From the NCBI RefSeq assembly GCF_000374425.1, contig NZ_KB894370.1, forward strand, positions 1-64,000: a DNA stretch of 64,000 bases. The letters are read 5' to 3'. A model generated the notes under the pieces. It was given only the letters and a program-made list of their open reading frames with translations. It was not told the origin of the DNA and ran no database searches. The stretch comes from Acinetobacter tjernbergiae DSM 14971 = CIP 107465 (GTDB taxonomy: Bacteria > Pseudomonadota > Gammaproteobacteria > Pseudomonadales > Moraxellaceae). Positions 10,614 through 19,470 of the stretch are shown piece by piece (position 1 is the first letter of the stretch; every line of letters begins with the position of its first letter). A program made the translations under genes and the position numbers.

Positions 10614-10844
10614 ATGGTTAAAAATCAATTAATTTACAGTATTCAAAATTTTATTGGAAAAAAGGATATTTCTGTAAAAAATGCTAATAATATAGAATTC
10701 TTACTCGAAAGTTTAAATTCGGAGCATGAGATAGTAGGTAATACTATTTTAATGTTGGCTTCTTATGCTCCTAATGGTGGAAAATATATGTATGATGAGG
10801 ATCAAGTCGCTTATGAGTTAAAGAAAATATTGAAAATTCTGTAA
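10614..10844 (+). CDS. small hypothetical protein
   Basis: A 76-residue acidic/helical protein I do not recognise. No signal peptide, Cys or transmembrane stretch is seen. The middle (NNIEFLLESLNSEHEIVGNTILMLASYAPNGGKYMYDEDQVAYEL) suggests a compact helical fold. The ATG at 10614 follows AGGA by six bases; an overlapping ATG at 10610 is in another frame. The AT content is higher than in the urea genes. It lies 21 bases after the GntR gene and could be read through from it, but nothing links it functionally to urea metabolism. Confidence 0.5.
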   Translation: MVKNQLIYSIQNFIGKKDISVKNANNIEFLLESLNSEHEIVGNTILMLASYAPNGGKYMYDEDQVAYELKKILKIL

Positions 10845-11006
10845 TAGATATTAGGTGTATTAGGTTTTATTTCTCATGTTTAGAAAAGAAAGTTAATATT
10901 CTATTAAAATGCTCTATTTTTCATGCCTAATCCTGCATAAAATTAGCATCTTTTTTGATTTTTCTATTTAATAATACAGATCACATTTCAAATCATCAGA
11001 TGAAAC

Positions 11007-11861
11007 ATGATGAATGATCAAATACTTAGCTCACTTTTTCTAAAACTTGTCGTTAAAGAGGGCTTCTTTGCTACGGCGATAGATGGCATCACTTTGATGC
11101 GTGTAGATCACAACACACCACCATTAGCCGTATTACAAGAACCGATCTTAGTTTTTGTTTTACAAGGCAGTAAACGTGGTTACATCGGAACTGAAACCTA
11201 TGCATTTCAGCAAGGTGAATGCCTAATCGTCTCCGTGTCCATGCCATTTGATTGTGATACGGTTGCCAGTCCTGAATTGCCTATGATTGCGATGAGCATG
11301 AAACTAGAGGCGGATACGGTAAATGAGTTGTTGGCAAAAACATATTTTGAAAATGAGCAATTTAAACCACTCACCACTGGCATGAGTGTAATTCAATATG
11401 ATCAAACGATTTCGAATGTATTGATACGACTATTAAAAACATTAGGTTCAGAACAAGATAGCTTAATTTTAGGCGAACAAATCAAACGCGAGTTGTTGTA
11501 TCGAGTGATTCAACATTCAGGTGCAGATGCTTTAAAAGGATTAGTCGCTCAAGGCAATTTGCGACCGATTTATAAAATTTGTGAATATATTCAACATCAT
11601 TTTACAGAAAAATTAACAGTGGAAATACTTGCTGAACAAGCCAATATGAGTATTTCGGCATTTCATAAAGCATTCAAACAAGTCACATTACATTCACCTT
11701 TGCAGTACCTCAAAGTTACGCGGTTGCATAAGGCAAAACAAATGTTGCAAAACGAAAACCAAAGCGTTGCTCAAGCAGCTTATGCTGTTGGTTATCAAAG
11801 CTCATCTCAATTTAGTCGAGAGTTTAAAAAGCAGTTTGGTTTTTCTCCTAATCAAACTTAA
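11007..11861 (+). CDS. AraC-family regulator with cupin-type N-terminal domain
   Basis: 284 residues. An N-terminal AraC_N-type sensing domain (TPPLAVLQEPILVFVLQGSKRGYIGTETYAFQQGECLIVSV) is followed by two C-terminal helix-turn-helices (LTVEILAEQANMSISAFHKAFKQVT and SVAQAAYAVGYQSSSQFSREFKKQFGFSPNQ). Regulators of this group commonly control one adjacent oxidoreductase. Here the quinone oxidoreductase gene starts 28 bases downstream on the same strand, so the two are probably cotranscribed. The inducer is unknown. The ATG at 11007 is immediately followed by a second ATG; either may be used. Confidence 0.88.
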   Translation: MMNDQILSSLFLKLVVKEGFFATAIDGITLMRVDHNTPPLAVLQEPILVFVLQGSKRGYIGTETYAFQQGECLIVSVSMPFDCDTVASPELPMIAMSMKLEADTVNELLAKTYFENEQFKPLTTGMSVIQYDQTISNVLIRLLKTLGSEQDSLILGEQIKRELLYRVIQHSGADALKGLVAQGNLRPIYKICEYIQHHFTEKLTVEILAEQANMSISAFHKAFKQVTLHSPLQYLKVTRLHKAKQMLQNENQSVAQAAYAVGYQSSSQFSREFKKQFGFSPNQT

Positions 11862-11889
11862 GTAAATATAGAGAAGGAATGAGTAACTC

Positions 11890-12894
11890 ATGAATCAAAA
11901 TAGCAGAGAACAAATGAAATATATCGAAATTACTCAAGCTGGCGGTCCTGAAGTTCTAAAAGTTGTGCACGGTGAGAAACCTGAGATTAAAGAAGATGAA
12001 GTATTGATTGAAGTCTATGCCACTGGGATCAATCGTCCTGATATTTTGCAACGACAAGGACTGTATCCCATGCCGAAAGGCGTAACGCAGATTCCAGGAT
12101 TGGAGGTTGCTGGGATCATTTCACAAATTGGTTCAAAAGTAGAAAAATTTAAAGTCGGTGATAAAGTCTGCGCACTGACCAATGGTGGAGGATATGCAGA
12201 ATACTGTGCTGTCCCAGCAAATCAAACTCTAGCTATTCCAAAAAATCTGAGCTTTGTTGAAGCAGCAGCTATTCCAGAAACTTATTTCACCGTATGGGCA
12301 AATCTATTTCAGATCGGACAATTGAAAAAGAACGAAACTGTTCTGATTCACGGAGGAGCGAGTGGAATTGGCTCTACAGCGTTGAGTTTATGTCATGCTA
12401 TGGGGATTCATACTTTTTCCACGGTGGGAAGTGATGAGAAAGCTGAAAAATTAAGCTCTATTTCGACAGTTATTAATTATAAGAAGCAAGATTTTGAACA
12501 AGAAATTTTGTCACTTACAGATCAGCAAGGGGTTGATGTGATCTTGGATATTATTGGCGCTGCTTACTTTAATCAAAATCTAAGATTGCTAAAAAGAGAT
12601 GGGCGACTGGTAATTATCGGGTTTATGGGCGGTCGAAAAGTAGATGGTTTTGATATTCAAGAACTCATGCTAAAACGCGCTGTGGTGACTGGTTCAACGA
12701 TGCGTGCCCGAACCAATGATGAAAAAGCAAAAATTACCCAAGAACTGGAACAGTTTGTTTGGCCATTAATCGAAACAGATCAATGTAAACCAATTATTTA
12801 TAAAACTTTTGCATTTGAAGAGGTTGCAGCAGCACACCAATGTCTTGAAAGCAGCGAACATATTGGAAAAGTGGTACTCGAAATTAAATCGTAA
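11890..12894 (+). CDS. NAD(P)H-quinone oxidoreductase (zeta-crystallin / PIG3 type)
   Basis: A 334-residue zinc-free medium-chain reductase. MKYIEITQAGGPEVLKV at the start, GINRPDILQRQGLYPMPKG, and the nucleotide-binding loop LIHGGASGIGSTALSLCHAMG are characteristic of the PIG3/QOR branch, which reduces quinones or small enals with NADPH. The start at 11890 has AAGGA about 11 bases upstream. The conserved part starts at the internal Met at 11914, which is an alternative. It is downstream of an AraC regulator and upstream of an Hsp31-type protein, which together suggest a reactive-carbonyl or oxidative-stress response unit. Confidence 0.88.
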   Translation: MNQNSREQMKYIEITQAGGPEVLKVVHGEKPEIKEDEVLIEVYATGINRPDILQRQGLYPMPKGVTQIPGLEVAGIISQIGSKVEKFKVGDKVCALTNGGGYAEYCAVPANQTLAIPKNLSFVEAAAIPETYFTVWANLFQIGQLKKNETVLIHGGASGIGSTALSLCHAMGIHTFSTVGSDEKAEKLSSISTVINYKKQDFEQEILSLTDQQGVDVILDIIGAAYFNQNLRLLKRDGRLVIIGFMGGRKVDGFDIQELMLKRAVVTGSTMRARTNDEKAKITQELEQFVWPLIETDQCKPIIYKTFAFEEVAAAHQCLESSEHIGKVVLEIKS

Positions 12895-13000
12895 TTTTGC
12901 CTGATTGTATTCATTCCATGCCTATTTATACATCAAGCTTGAGAATGATCACTTAGAAAAGCAATATGTAAATCAAACATATCCTACGAGGAATTTGAAG

Positions 13001-13879
13001 ATGACAACAAATATAGATGATCGCAACCCAACCCCAGATTTAGCTGAAGATAACGCTTTTTTTCCATCACCTTATTCTTTAAGTCAGTATACAGCTCCTA
13101 AAACGGACTATGATGGAACCACATACCCAAATCCCTATCAAGGCGATAAAAAGATCCTCATGATTGCAACGGATGAACGCTATATCTTGATGCAAAATGA
13201 GAAATTCTTTTCTACAGGAAATCATCCCGTAGAAATGTTGTTACCGATGTTCCATTTGGACAATGCTGGTTTTGCCTTTGATGTTGCAACACTTTCAGGT
13301 AATCCAGTTAAACTTGAAATGTGGGCAATGCCAAAAGAAGAGCAAGTGGTTTTGGATACTTATCATAAGTACGAAAAACAACTGAAATCTCCACTTAAAT
13401 TGGCTGAGATTTTAGATCAAGCTTTAAGCGCTGACTCACCTTATGCTGGTATTTTCATTCCTGGTGGTCATGGTGTTTTGGCTAAAATCCCTGAAAGTAA
13501 AGAAGTTAAGGCTTTATTAAAATGGGCAGTAGATCATGACAAATATGTGATTACCTTATGTCATGGCCCAGCTTCTTTATTGGCAGCTGCTGTAGGTGAA
13601 AGTCCAAATGATTATATTTTTAAAGGCTATCAAGTTTGTGTTTTCCCAGATTCATTAGATAAAGGTGCGAATATTGATATTGGATATATGCCAGGACAAT
13701 TGCCGTGGCTCGTCGGTGAAAATTTAGAAAAACTTGGTGTAGAAATATTAAATAAAGGAATTACTGGGCAAGTACACCAAGATCGAAAACTGTTAACGGG
13801 CGATAGTCCATTGGCTTCTAATAATTTAGGTAAACTTGCCGCTGAAACTTTATTGGCTGATCCATACCTTAACGCATAA
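13001..13879 (+). CDS. hchA: Hsp31-type DJ-1/PfpI protein (glyoxalase III / protein deglycase)
   Basis: 292 residues, close to E. coli Hsp31/HchA (283). HchA-family proteins act as a chaperone and glutathione-independent glyoxalase. The nucleophile elbow [12 protein letters not shown] holds the catalytic Cys-His pair. [19 protein letters not shown] and the N-terminal [15 protein letters not shown] are Hsp31-specific. The frame is open from a TTG at 12905, but the ATG at 13001 has GAGGA eight bases upstream and matches the family N-terminus, so it is used. It lies 106 bases after the quinone oxidoreductase and ends in a strong terminator. Confidence 0.9.
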   Translation: MTTNIDDRNPTPDLAEDNAFFPSPYSLSQYTAPKTDYDGTTYPNPYQGDKKILMIATDERYILMQNEKFFSTGNHPVEMLLPMFHLDNAGFAFDVATLSGNPVKLEMWAMPKEEQVVLDTYHKYEKQLKSPLKLAEILDQALSADSPYAGIFIPGGHGVLAKIPESKEVKALLKWAVDHDKYVITLCHGPASLLAAAVGESPNDYIFKGYQVCVFPDSLDKGANIDIGYMPGQLPWLVGENLEKLGVEILNKGITGQVHQDRKLLTGDSPLASNNLGKLAAETLLADPYLNA

Positions 13880-13895
13880 TCTGTTTTATAAGTTT

Positions 13896-13926
13896 AAAGC
13901 CCAATTCAATATTGGGCTTTTTCTTT
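13896..13926 (+). terminator. Rho-independent terminator after hchA
   Basis: A 10-bp perfect stem (AAAGCCCAAT at 13896-13905 with 13911-13920) with a 5-base loop is followed by a T-rich run. Confidence 0.9.
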
Positions 13927-14021
13927 AGCAAAATTTAAAATTTGTAAGCTAGCTGACAAGTTTTAAATTTTGATTATGTTAAGAAAGTAGGAATGGAAAA
14001 TGAGATGTTTAAGGATCATCG

Positions 14022-15056
14022 ATGAAAATATGTGTTTATGGTGCAGGCAGTATTGGATGCTATCTTGGCGGTAGACTGGTTGCTACTGGTTACGACATAG
14101 ATTTTATTGTTCGTCCTAAAATTCAGCAAGAACTTCAAACATACGGTTTAACCGTTTCTGATTATAAAGGATTCAAACAAACGATTCCTGCAAACCAACT
14201 TCAAATGATGATTGATCCAAATGCAGCTGCTCATGCAGATATTATTTTGGTCTGTGTAAAATCAGCATCTACTGAACAGGTTGCCTATGAGTTAAAAGCT
14301 ATTCTCAAGAAAAAAACCATTATTATCAGTTTTCAAAATGGCTTAAGCAATGTGGGGATTTTAAAACAAATTCTCACTGAGCACACTATTCTTGAAGGTA
14401 TGGTACCTTTTAATGTGGCGGCTTTAAGAAATGGTATATTTCATCAAGGAACGGATGGGGCTTTGTATGTCAAAAAATATGAGGGGCTTACAGAATTAGT
14501 TAATGCATTTCAAAAGACACATCTTGAGATCAAATTAGAATCAGACATGCAGGCTATACAATGGGCAAAACTTTTACTAAATTTGAATAATTCAATCAAT
14601 GCTCTCTCACAGCTTCCATTAAAGCAACAATTATCTATTCGAGAATATCGTCAGTGTTTAGCACTTGCTCAACTAGAAGCATTGAGTTTATTAAAAATCG
14701 CTAAAATTAAACCAGCAAAACTGACCCCAATTCCTGCACAATTTATTCCTAAAATTTTAAAGTTACCGAATGCTGTTTTTAAGATTATCAGTAAAAAAAT
14801 GCTCGCTATTGATCCGCTTGCACGTTCTTCGATGGCAGATGATTTAATGGCTGGTAGAAAAACTGAGATCGATTGGATCAACGGCGAGATTCTAAATTTA
14901 GCGAAACATTTGAATCTTCATGCACCCATTAATCAAAAACTGATTCAATTGGTTAAACGAGCAGAACTAAGATCTGAGCCAAAAGCATGGTCGGGATTTG
15001 AATTGAAAGCTCGATTAGAACAAGTCAGTAAAATGAGACCGCAAAAAAGCGTATAG
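14022..15056 (+). CDS. PanE/ApbA-family ketopantoate reductase-like protein
   Basis: 344 residues. The N-terminal Rossmann motif MKICVYGAGSIGCYLGGRL and the central LVCVKSASTEQVA, ISFQNGLSN and WAKLLLNLNNSINAL segments mark the ApbA/PanE family, whose founding member reduces 2-dehydropantoate with NADPH. The C-terminal domain carries the conserved SSMADDLMAGRKTEIDWING motif that binds substrate. No other pantothenate gene is near and the protein is about 40 residues longer than E. coli PanE. It may be a paralogue acting on another 2-keto acid. It stands alone between two terminators. Confidence 0.85.
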   Translation: MKICVYGAGSIGCYLGGRLVATGYDIDFIVRPKIQQELQTYGLTVSDYKGFKQTIPANQLQMMIDPNAAAHADIILVCVKSASTEQVAYELKAILKKKTIIISFQNGLSNVGILKQILTEHTILEGMVPFNVAALRNGIFHQGTDGALYVKKYEGLTELVNAFQKTHLEIKLESDMQAIQWAKLLLNLNNSINALSQLPLKQQLSIREYRQCLALAQLEALSLLKIAKIKPAKLTPIPAQFIPKILKLPNAVFKIISKKMLAIDPLARSSMADDLMAGRKTEIDWINGEILNLAKHLNLHAPINQKLIQLVKRAELRSEPKAWSGFELKARLEQVSKMRPQKSV

Positions 15057-15075
15057 GTGGTATACGCTTTTATTC
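15045..15075. terminator. terminator overlapping the panE-like stop codon
   Basis: An 11-bp perfect inverted repeat (AAAAGCGTATA, 15045-15055 with 15061-15071) with loop GGTGG overlaps the stop codon at 15054-15056 and is T-rich on its 3' side. It can serve this gene and, on the other strand, the convergent symporter gene. Confidence 0.8.
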
Positions 15076-15111
15076 TATAAAAACTAATATTTATTATTGA
15101 TTTATAATTTT

Positions 15112-15966
15112 TTATTTTTCAAATCGAGTAATCAACGTACCAAAAATTGTCGCGAAGATATACATAAAAATTGAATACACAGCAGCAGGCATCGCGATAG
15201 TGGTACTTGCCATAATGGTAAGTGCAATCGTCATGGCTAAAGTACTGTTGTGAATCCCGATCTCAAATGCACATGCACGTGCTTGATATGAATTAATACC
15301 AAGTATACGCGGAACGAAATAACCAACCATTAAACTGATTGCACAGAATAATGCAGTTGCCAGACCAATTTGACCAATATAATCAACCAAATTGCTTCGC
15401 TCTTTAATAATCGCACCTAGGATAATAATCAGCAGAAAAACCACCGCAAAAATACGCACAGGACGATTTAGTTTTTCAGCAACGTGTGGTGCATAGTGAC
15501 GAATAAGCATCCCAATACATACAGGCACTAAAATAATTAAGAAAACCTGTAAAACTTTGGTGAATTGTAGACCGACTTGTTGGCCTTCATTCATGAAATG
15601 TAAAATTGAAAAGTTCACAATAAAGGGAAGAAAGACCGCTGCAACAATTGCGTTGATAGCAGTTAAAGTAATATTGAGCGCAATATCTCCTTTATACAAA
15701 TAACTAAATAAATTGGCAGTGGTACCGCCAGGTGATGCAGCTAATAACATCAAACCTACGGCTAAAAGTGGTGGTAATGCGAGTATTTTACAAATTAAAA
15801 ATGCGATACCCACCAATAAAATGAGCTGACAGAATAAAGCAATTAAAACAGCTTTTGGGTGTTTGCTGACTCTCGCAAAGTCTTTAAGTGTTAATTCTAA
15901 ACCCATACCAGCCATAACGATGGCTAAGGCAATAGGCAAAAATATTGTGATTAGTCCAGAATCCAT
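15112..15966 (-). CDS. bile acid:sodium symporter (BASS) family transporter
   Basis: A 284-residue integral membrane protein with about nine to ten hydrophobic segments. MGLELTLKDFARVSKHPKAV near the N-terminus, LAASPGGTTANLFSYLYKGD (about 78-97) and FEIGIHNSTLAMTIAL near residue 235 are the conserved BASS/SBF signatures, including the crossover region that binds sodium. Bacterial members import organic anions such as bile acids, pantoate or keto acids. The convergent neighbour is a ketopantoate-reductase-like gene. A pantoate-type substrate is therefore possible, but that is only suggestive. Confidence 0.88.
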   Translation of the reverse strand: MDSGLITIFLPIALAIVMAGMGLELTLKDFARVSKHPKAVLIALFCQLILLVGIAFLICKILALPPLLAVGLMLLAASPGGTTANLFSYLYKGDIALNITLTAINAIVAAVFLPFIVNFSILHFMNEGQQVGLQFTKVLQVFLIILVPVCIGMLIRHYAPHVAEKLNRPVRIFAVVFLLIIILGAIIKERSNLVDYIGQIGLATALFCAISLMVGYFVPRILGINSYQARACAFEIGIHNSTLAMTIALTIMASTTIAMPAAVYSIFMYIFATIFGTLITRFEK

Positions 15967-16364
15967 AAACCGTTATATCCTATATCCGTATTATTTTTAG
16001 ATCATTCATGCCCATTACTCATTCCATTCCAATGAAATTTATGTTGAGGAAAATAGAATGATAAAAATGACATCACTTTAAACATTTCCACATAATTTAT
16101 AGAAAATAAAGAATGATCTAGCATAGCTTAACTTTGAAATTTAAAGTTATTCCTATTACTAAATACTTTAAGCATACATTTGTTAAAAAATCTGTCATCT
16201 ACACGACAATTTATATCTTTTGAGTCAAATTTATAGAAATAAGATTAACTAAACTATTGTTATTATGAAAATACCAAGTTTATAAATAAAAAGGGTAAGT
16301 ATGATGGAGATACTTACCCTTTATGAAGTTAGAGTGTATTAACTTTAAGTAAATACACCTTTAT
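15967..16364. other. 398-bp intergenic region between symporter and aldehyde dehydrogenase
   Basis: AT-rich and without a credible gene. It must hold the promoter of the minus-strand symporter on its left side and holds the aldehyde dehydrogenase terminator at 16288-16322. A short dyad (TAACTTT / AAAGTTA around 16129-16149) may be an operator, but it has no clear relation to a promoter. Nothing else recognised. Confidence 0.5.
16281..16322 (-). terminator. terminator of the aldehyde dehydrogenase gene
   Basis: A 13-bp perfect stem (AAAGGGTAAGTAT, 16290-16302 with 16310-16322). On the minus strand it is followed by TTTTTATTTAT. It sits about 40 bases beyond the aldehyde dehydrogenase stop. 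Confidence 0.9.
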
Positions 16365-17876
16365 TTAGAAGAATCCAGCAGGTTTAGTTGAATAACTCAC
16401 CAATAAATTCTTGGTTTGTTGATAATGGTCTAACATCATTTTGTGATTTTCACGTCCAATCCCTGATTTTTTATAACCACCAAATGCAGCATGGGCAGGG
16501 TAGATGTGATAACAGTTTGTCCAAATACGACCAGCTTCAACTGCTCGACCAGCACGATATGACGTATGTGCAGAACGAGACCATACCCCAGCACCTAAAC
16601 CGTAGATTGTATCGTTCGCGATTTTAACTGCTTCATCAAAGTCTTTGAACGTGGTGACAGATAGAACTGGGCCAAAAATTTCTTCTTGGAAGATCTGCAT
16701 CGCGTTGTGTCCTTTGAAGACGGTTGGCTCGATGTAGAAACCTTCACCGACTTCTTGTCTTGCACCACCACCCGTAAGAAGTTCAGCACCTTCTTCTCGA
16801 CCCGTGTTAATACAACGTAGGATTTTTTCTTGTTGTTCTTGTGAAGCTTGCGCACCAACCATTGTTTCAGTATCAAGAGGATGTCCAACTTTGATACGTT
16901 TCACACGCTCAATGGCTTTTTCTAAGAACTTATCCGCAATACTTTCTTGAACCAATGCACGAGATGGACAGGTACAAACTTCGCCTTGGTTGAGTGCGAA
17001 CATTGCAAAGCCTTCGAGTGCTTTGTCGAGGAAATCATCCTCTTTATCCATTACATCTTCAAAGAAGATATTTGGCGATTTTCCACCGAGTTCTAAAGTC
17101 ACTGGAATAATATTTTCAGTGGCATATTGCATGATTAACTGTCCAACTTGAGTTGAACCTGTGAATGCAATTTTTGCGATACGTGGATTGGTTGCAAGTG
17201 GGCGACCAACTTCAGCACCATAACCATTGACAATGTTTAATACGCCAGCAGGTAGAATATCTTGGATTAACTCAAGAACCAGTAAAATACCGACAGGTGT
17301 TTGCTCTGCTGGTTTTAAGACAACGCAGTTACCTGCGGCAAGTGCTGGAGCAAGCTTCCATGCTGCCATAAGGATTGGAAAGTTCCACGGAATAATTTGA
17401 CCAACAACGCCTAAAGGCTCGTGGAAATGGTAAGCAATCGTATCTTCATCGATTTCTGAAATGCCACCTTCTTGTGCGCGAATACAGCCTGCAAAATAGC
17501 GAAAATGGTCAATTGCCAATGGAATATCGGCAGCGAGTGTTTCTCGAACAGGTTTACCATTATCCCAAGTTTCTGCAACTGCAAGATATTCTAGATTCTG
17601 TTCTAGTCTATCTGCGATTTTAAGTAAAATATTTGAACGTACGGTTGGTGAACTTTTGTTCCACTCAGCTTTTGCTTTGTGTGCTGCATCTAAAGCGAGT
17701 TCGATATCTTCAGCTGACGAGCGCGGTATTTTTGTAAATACTTTGCCATCGACAGGAGAGACATTATCGAAGTATTCTCCTTTTATAGGTGCTACCCATT
17801 GACCGCCAATAAAGTTCTCATATTGAGCTTTGAATTGAACCTTTGAACCAGGTTGATTAGGATCGACATAACGCAT
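16365..17876 (-). CDS. NAD-dependent aldehyde dehydrogenase (AldB/ExaC/AcoD type)
   Basis: A 503-residue aldehyde dehydrogenase. [48 protein letters not shown] (general-base Glu) and [16 protein letters not shown] (nucleophilic Cys) are all intact. The double Cys in EVCTCPSR and the N-terminal [21 protein letters not shown] place it with the AldB/ExaC acetaldehyde dehydrogenases used in ethanol, acetoin or C3-C4 diol oxidation. The ATG has AAGGA eight bases upstream. It is divergent from a GAF-domain regulator. An iron alcohol dehydrogenase 3.5 kb away suggests an alcohol to aldehyde to acid route. Confidence 0.92.
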   Translation of the reverse strand: MRYVDPNQPGSKVQFKAQYENFIGGQWVAPIKGEYFDNVSPVDGKVFTKIPRSSAEDIELALDAAHKAKAEWNKSSPTVRSNILLKIADRLEQNLEYLAVAETWDNGKPVRETLAADIPLAIDHFRYFAGCIRAQEGGISEIDEDTIAYHFHEPLGVVGQIIPWNFPILMAAWKLAPALAAGNCVVLKPAEQTPVGILLVLELIQDILPAGVLNIVNGYGAEVGRPLATNPRIAKIAFTGSTQVGQLIMQYATENIIPVTLELGGKSPNIFFEDVMDKEDDFLDKALEGFAMFALNQGEVCTCPSRALVQESIADKFLEKAIERVKRIKVGHPLDTETMVGAQASQEQQEKILRCINTGREEGAELLTGGGARQEVGEGFYIEPTVFKGHNAMQIFQEEIFGPVLSVTTFKDFDEAVKIANDTIYGLGAGVWSRSAHTSYRAGRAVEAGRIWTNCYHIYPAHAAFGGYKKSGIGRENHKMMLDHYQQTKNLLVSYSTKPAGFF

Positions 17877-17969
17877 ATATATATTCCTTTGCTTATAATT
17901 GATCTGTTAAGCATCTACAGCTTTGGTATAAGGTACTTTTGTACGCTATTTAATTAGGATATAACTGGG

Positions 17970-17989
17970 AAGGTTGGAGAAAGGTTGGA
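17970..17989. promoter_or_regulatory. GGTTGG-N5-GGTTGG direct repeat, candidate regulator site
   Basis: Two GGTTGG boxes at 17972-17977 and 17983-17988 (11-bp period, one helical turn) lie 96 bp upstream of the aldehyde dehydrogenase start, in the divergent region shared with the GAF regulator. A matching GGTAGG pair, on the other strand, occurs at almost the same distance from the iron alcohol dehydrogenase start. Confidence 0.4.
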
Positions 17990-18018
17990 AACCGTGGTCA
18001 TTAGTAAGGGATACACAA

Positions 18019-19200
18019 ATGTTTACAAAACGAGACCTGTTACAACAACGGACATCAATTGATCAATTAAAACGGCATAATAGTTTGTCACCGCAAAGTG
18101 CTGATATGTTAGGACAAAGTATTGCCAGTTCATGGCAACGTTCAGTATCTTCAGAAATTCCAAAGGAGCGCTTGGCAGCTCCTTTATTGGCACGTCATCA
18201 GAAAGTTAAAACAAATCTAGATTTGGCATTAGAGGCCTGTTCAAATGATCTCAGTCATATTGCGGCACAATCATCTATGGTGATTGCGGTTGGCGATGTG
18301 GGGAGTACAATTATTTGGACTGCTTCCAGTACGCAGATGCAAAGTGCCGCTGAAAAAGTGCATTTTATTGCGGGTGGTCAGTGGGCAGAAGAAGAAGTGG
18401 GTACGAATGCTTTAGCATTGTCTTTAAAAACGCAACAATCTAGTTGTGTATTTTCAAATGAACATTATATGGAGTCTGTACATGACTGGGTTTGTTATGC
18501 AGCACCAGTGATTGACCCATATTCCAAACAAGTATTAGGTGTGGTTGATTTATCTACGACTTGGAAAAATCACAATACTTTGGGAGTCTTAGCTGCTGAG
18601 CGTTGTGCATCAATTATTCAAACTGCACTCACAGAGCAGCAGCGTCAACGTTTATATATCCGTGCTTTTGCTTCACCGCAGGTCATGTTTAATAATAAAT
18701 CTTTAGTTCTAACACCACGCCAGATCGAAATATTGGCAATCTTGGCACTTTGTCCAAATGGTTTGAATCTGGAAAACTTGCATCAAGCTGTATATGGCGA
18801 ACGTAAGGTCAGTGTTGGAACTTTGAAAGCTGAAATGTCGCAATTACGTGATATTTTAGGCGGAATGTTGGGTTCACGACCTTATCGTTTACTGGCAAAT
18901 GTAGAGGCTGATTTCTTATATGTCGAGCAGGCACTTGATTCAGGTTATATTGCATCAGCACTACAATTGTATAAGGGTATTTTCCTATCAAAAACAGAAA
19001 GTCCTTTCCTGTGTGCATGGCGAGATTGTCTTGAATCACGTCTCAGCGATATGATTTTTAAAACCAAAGAAATTGATCTATTACTGAAACATGTTGCTCA
19101 TTTTCCTGAAGCAATTGATGCTGTTGAACGCTTAATTGAGTTGTTACCCTTAGACCATCCTGCACATCAGTCTTTAAATAAATTTAGAGATATATCATAG
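18019..19200 (+). CDS. GAF-domain regulator (AcoR-like N-terminus, winged-helix/BTAD-like C-terminus)
   Basis: 393 residues. The first half resembles the sensor half of AcoR-type activators: SIASSWQRSVSSEIPKERLAAP, then a GAF region with GGQWAEEEVGTNALALSL and WVCYAAPVIDPYSKQVLGVVDLSTTW. The sigma-54 AAA+ domain and Fis helix of AcoR are missing. The C-terminal half has LTPRQIEILAILALCPNGLNLENLHQAVYG (winged helix) followed by helical repeats like bacterial activator domains. It probably senses an alcohol or aldehyde and controls the divergent aldehyde dehydrogenase. The frame is open from a TTG at 17974, but that region overlaps promoter repeats. The ATG at 18019 follows AAGGG and is preferred. 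Confidence 0.8.
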   Translation: MFTKRDLLQQRTSIDQLKRHNSLSPQSADMLGQSIASSWQRSVSSEIPKERLAAPLLARHQKVKTNLDLALEACSNDLSHIAAQSSMVIAVGDVGSTIIWTASSTQMQSAAEKVHFIAGGQWAEEEVGTNALALSLKTQQSSCVFSNEHYMESVHDWVCYAAPVIDPYSKQVLGVVDLSTTWKNHNTLGVLAAERCASIIQTALTEQQRQRLYIRAFASPQVMFNNKSLVLTPRQIEILAILALCPNGLNLENLHQAVYGERKVSVGTLKAEMSQLRDILGGMLGSRPYRLLANVEADFLYVEQALDSGYIASALQLYKGIFLSKTESPFLCAWRDCLESRLSDMIFKTKEIDLLLKHVAHFPEAIDAVERLIELLPLDHPAHQSLNKFRDIS

Positions 19201-19470
19201 AGATAGATTTTTTAATTCCCTATGTTTTTATGATTGATGTCATTGGAAAAGCTTGTAGCCTGTTATGCAGTATTAAAATATCATGGGCTCATTTTTATGT
19301 TGATCACGTAATAACTGGCAAAATGTCAGTGCTTTTTATGCTTAATTTTTTATTTGAAATAACAATATAAAGCAGATGCTATCTGTTCATTTCGATGCTG
19401 AATATTAAGGAAAAAATAGCAAGAATGATTGGTACAGTCTCGCTATTTTTGCAGTGAATATGAACTACAC

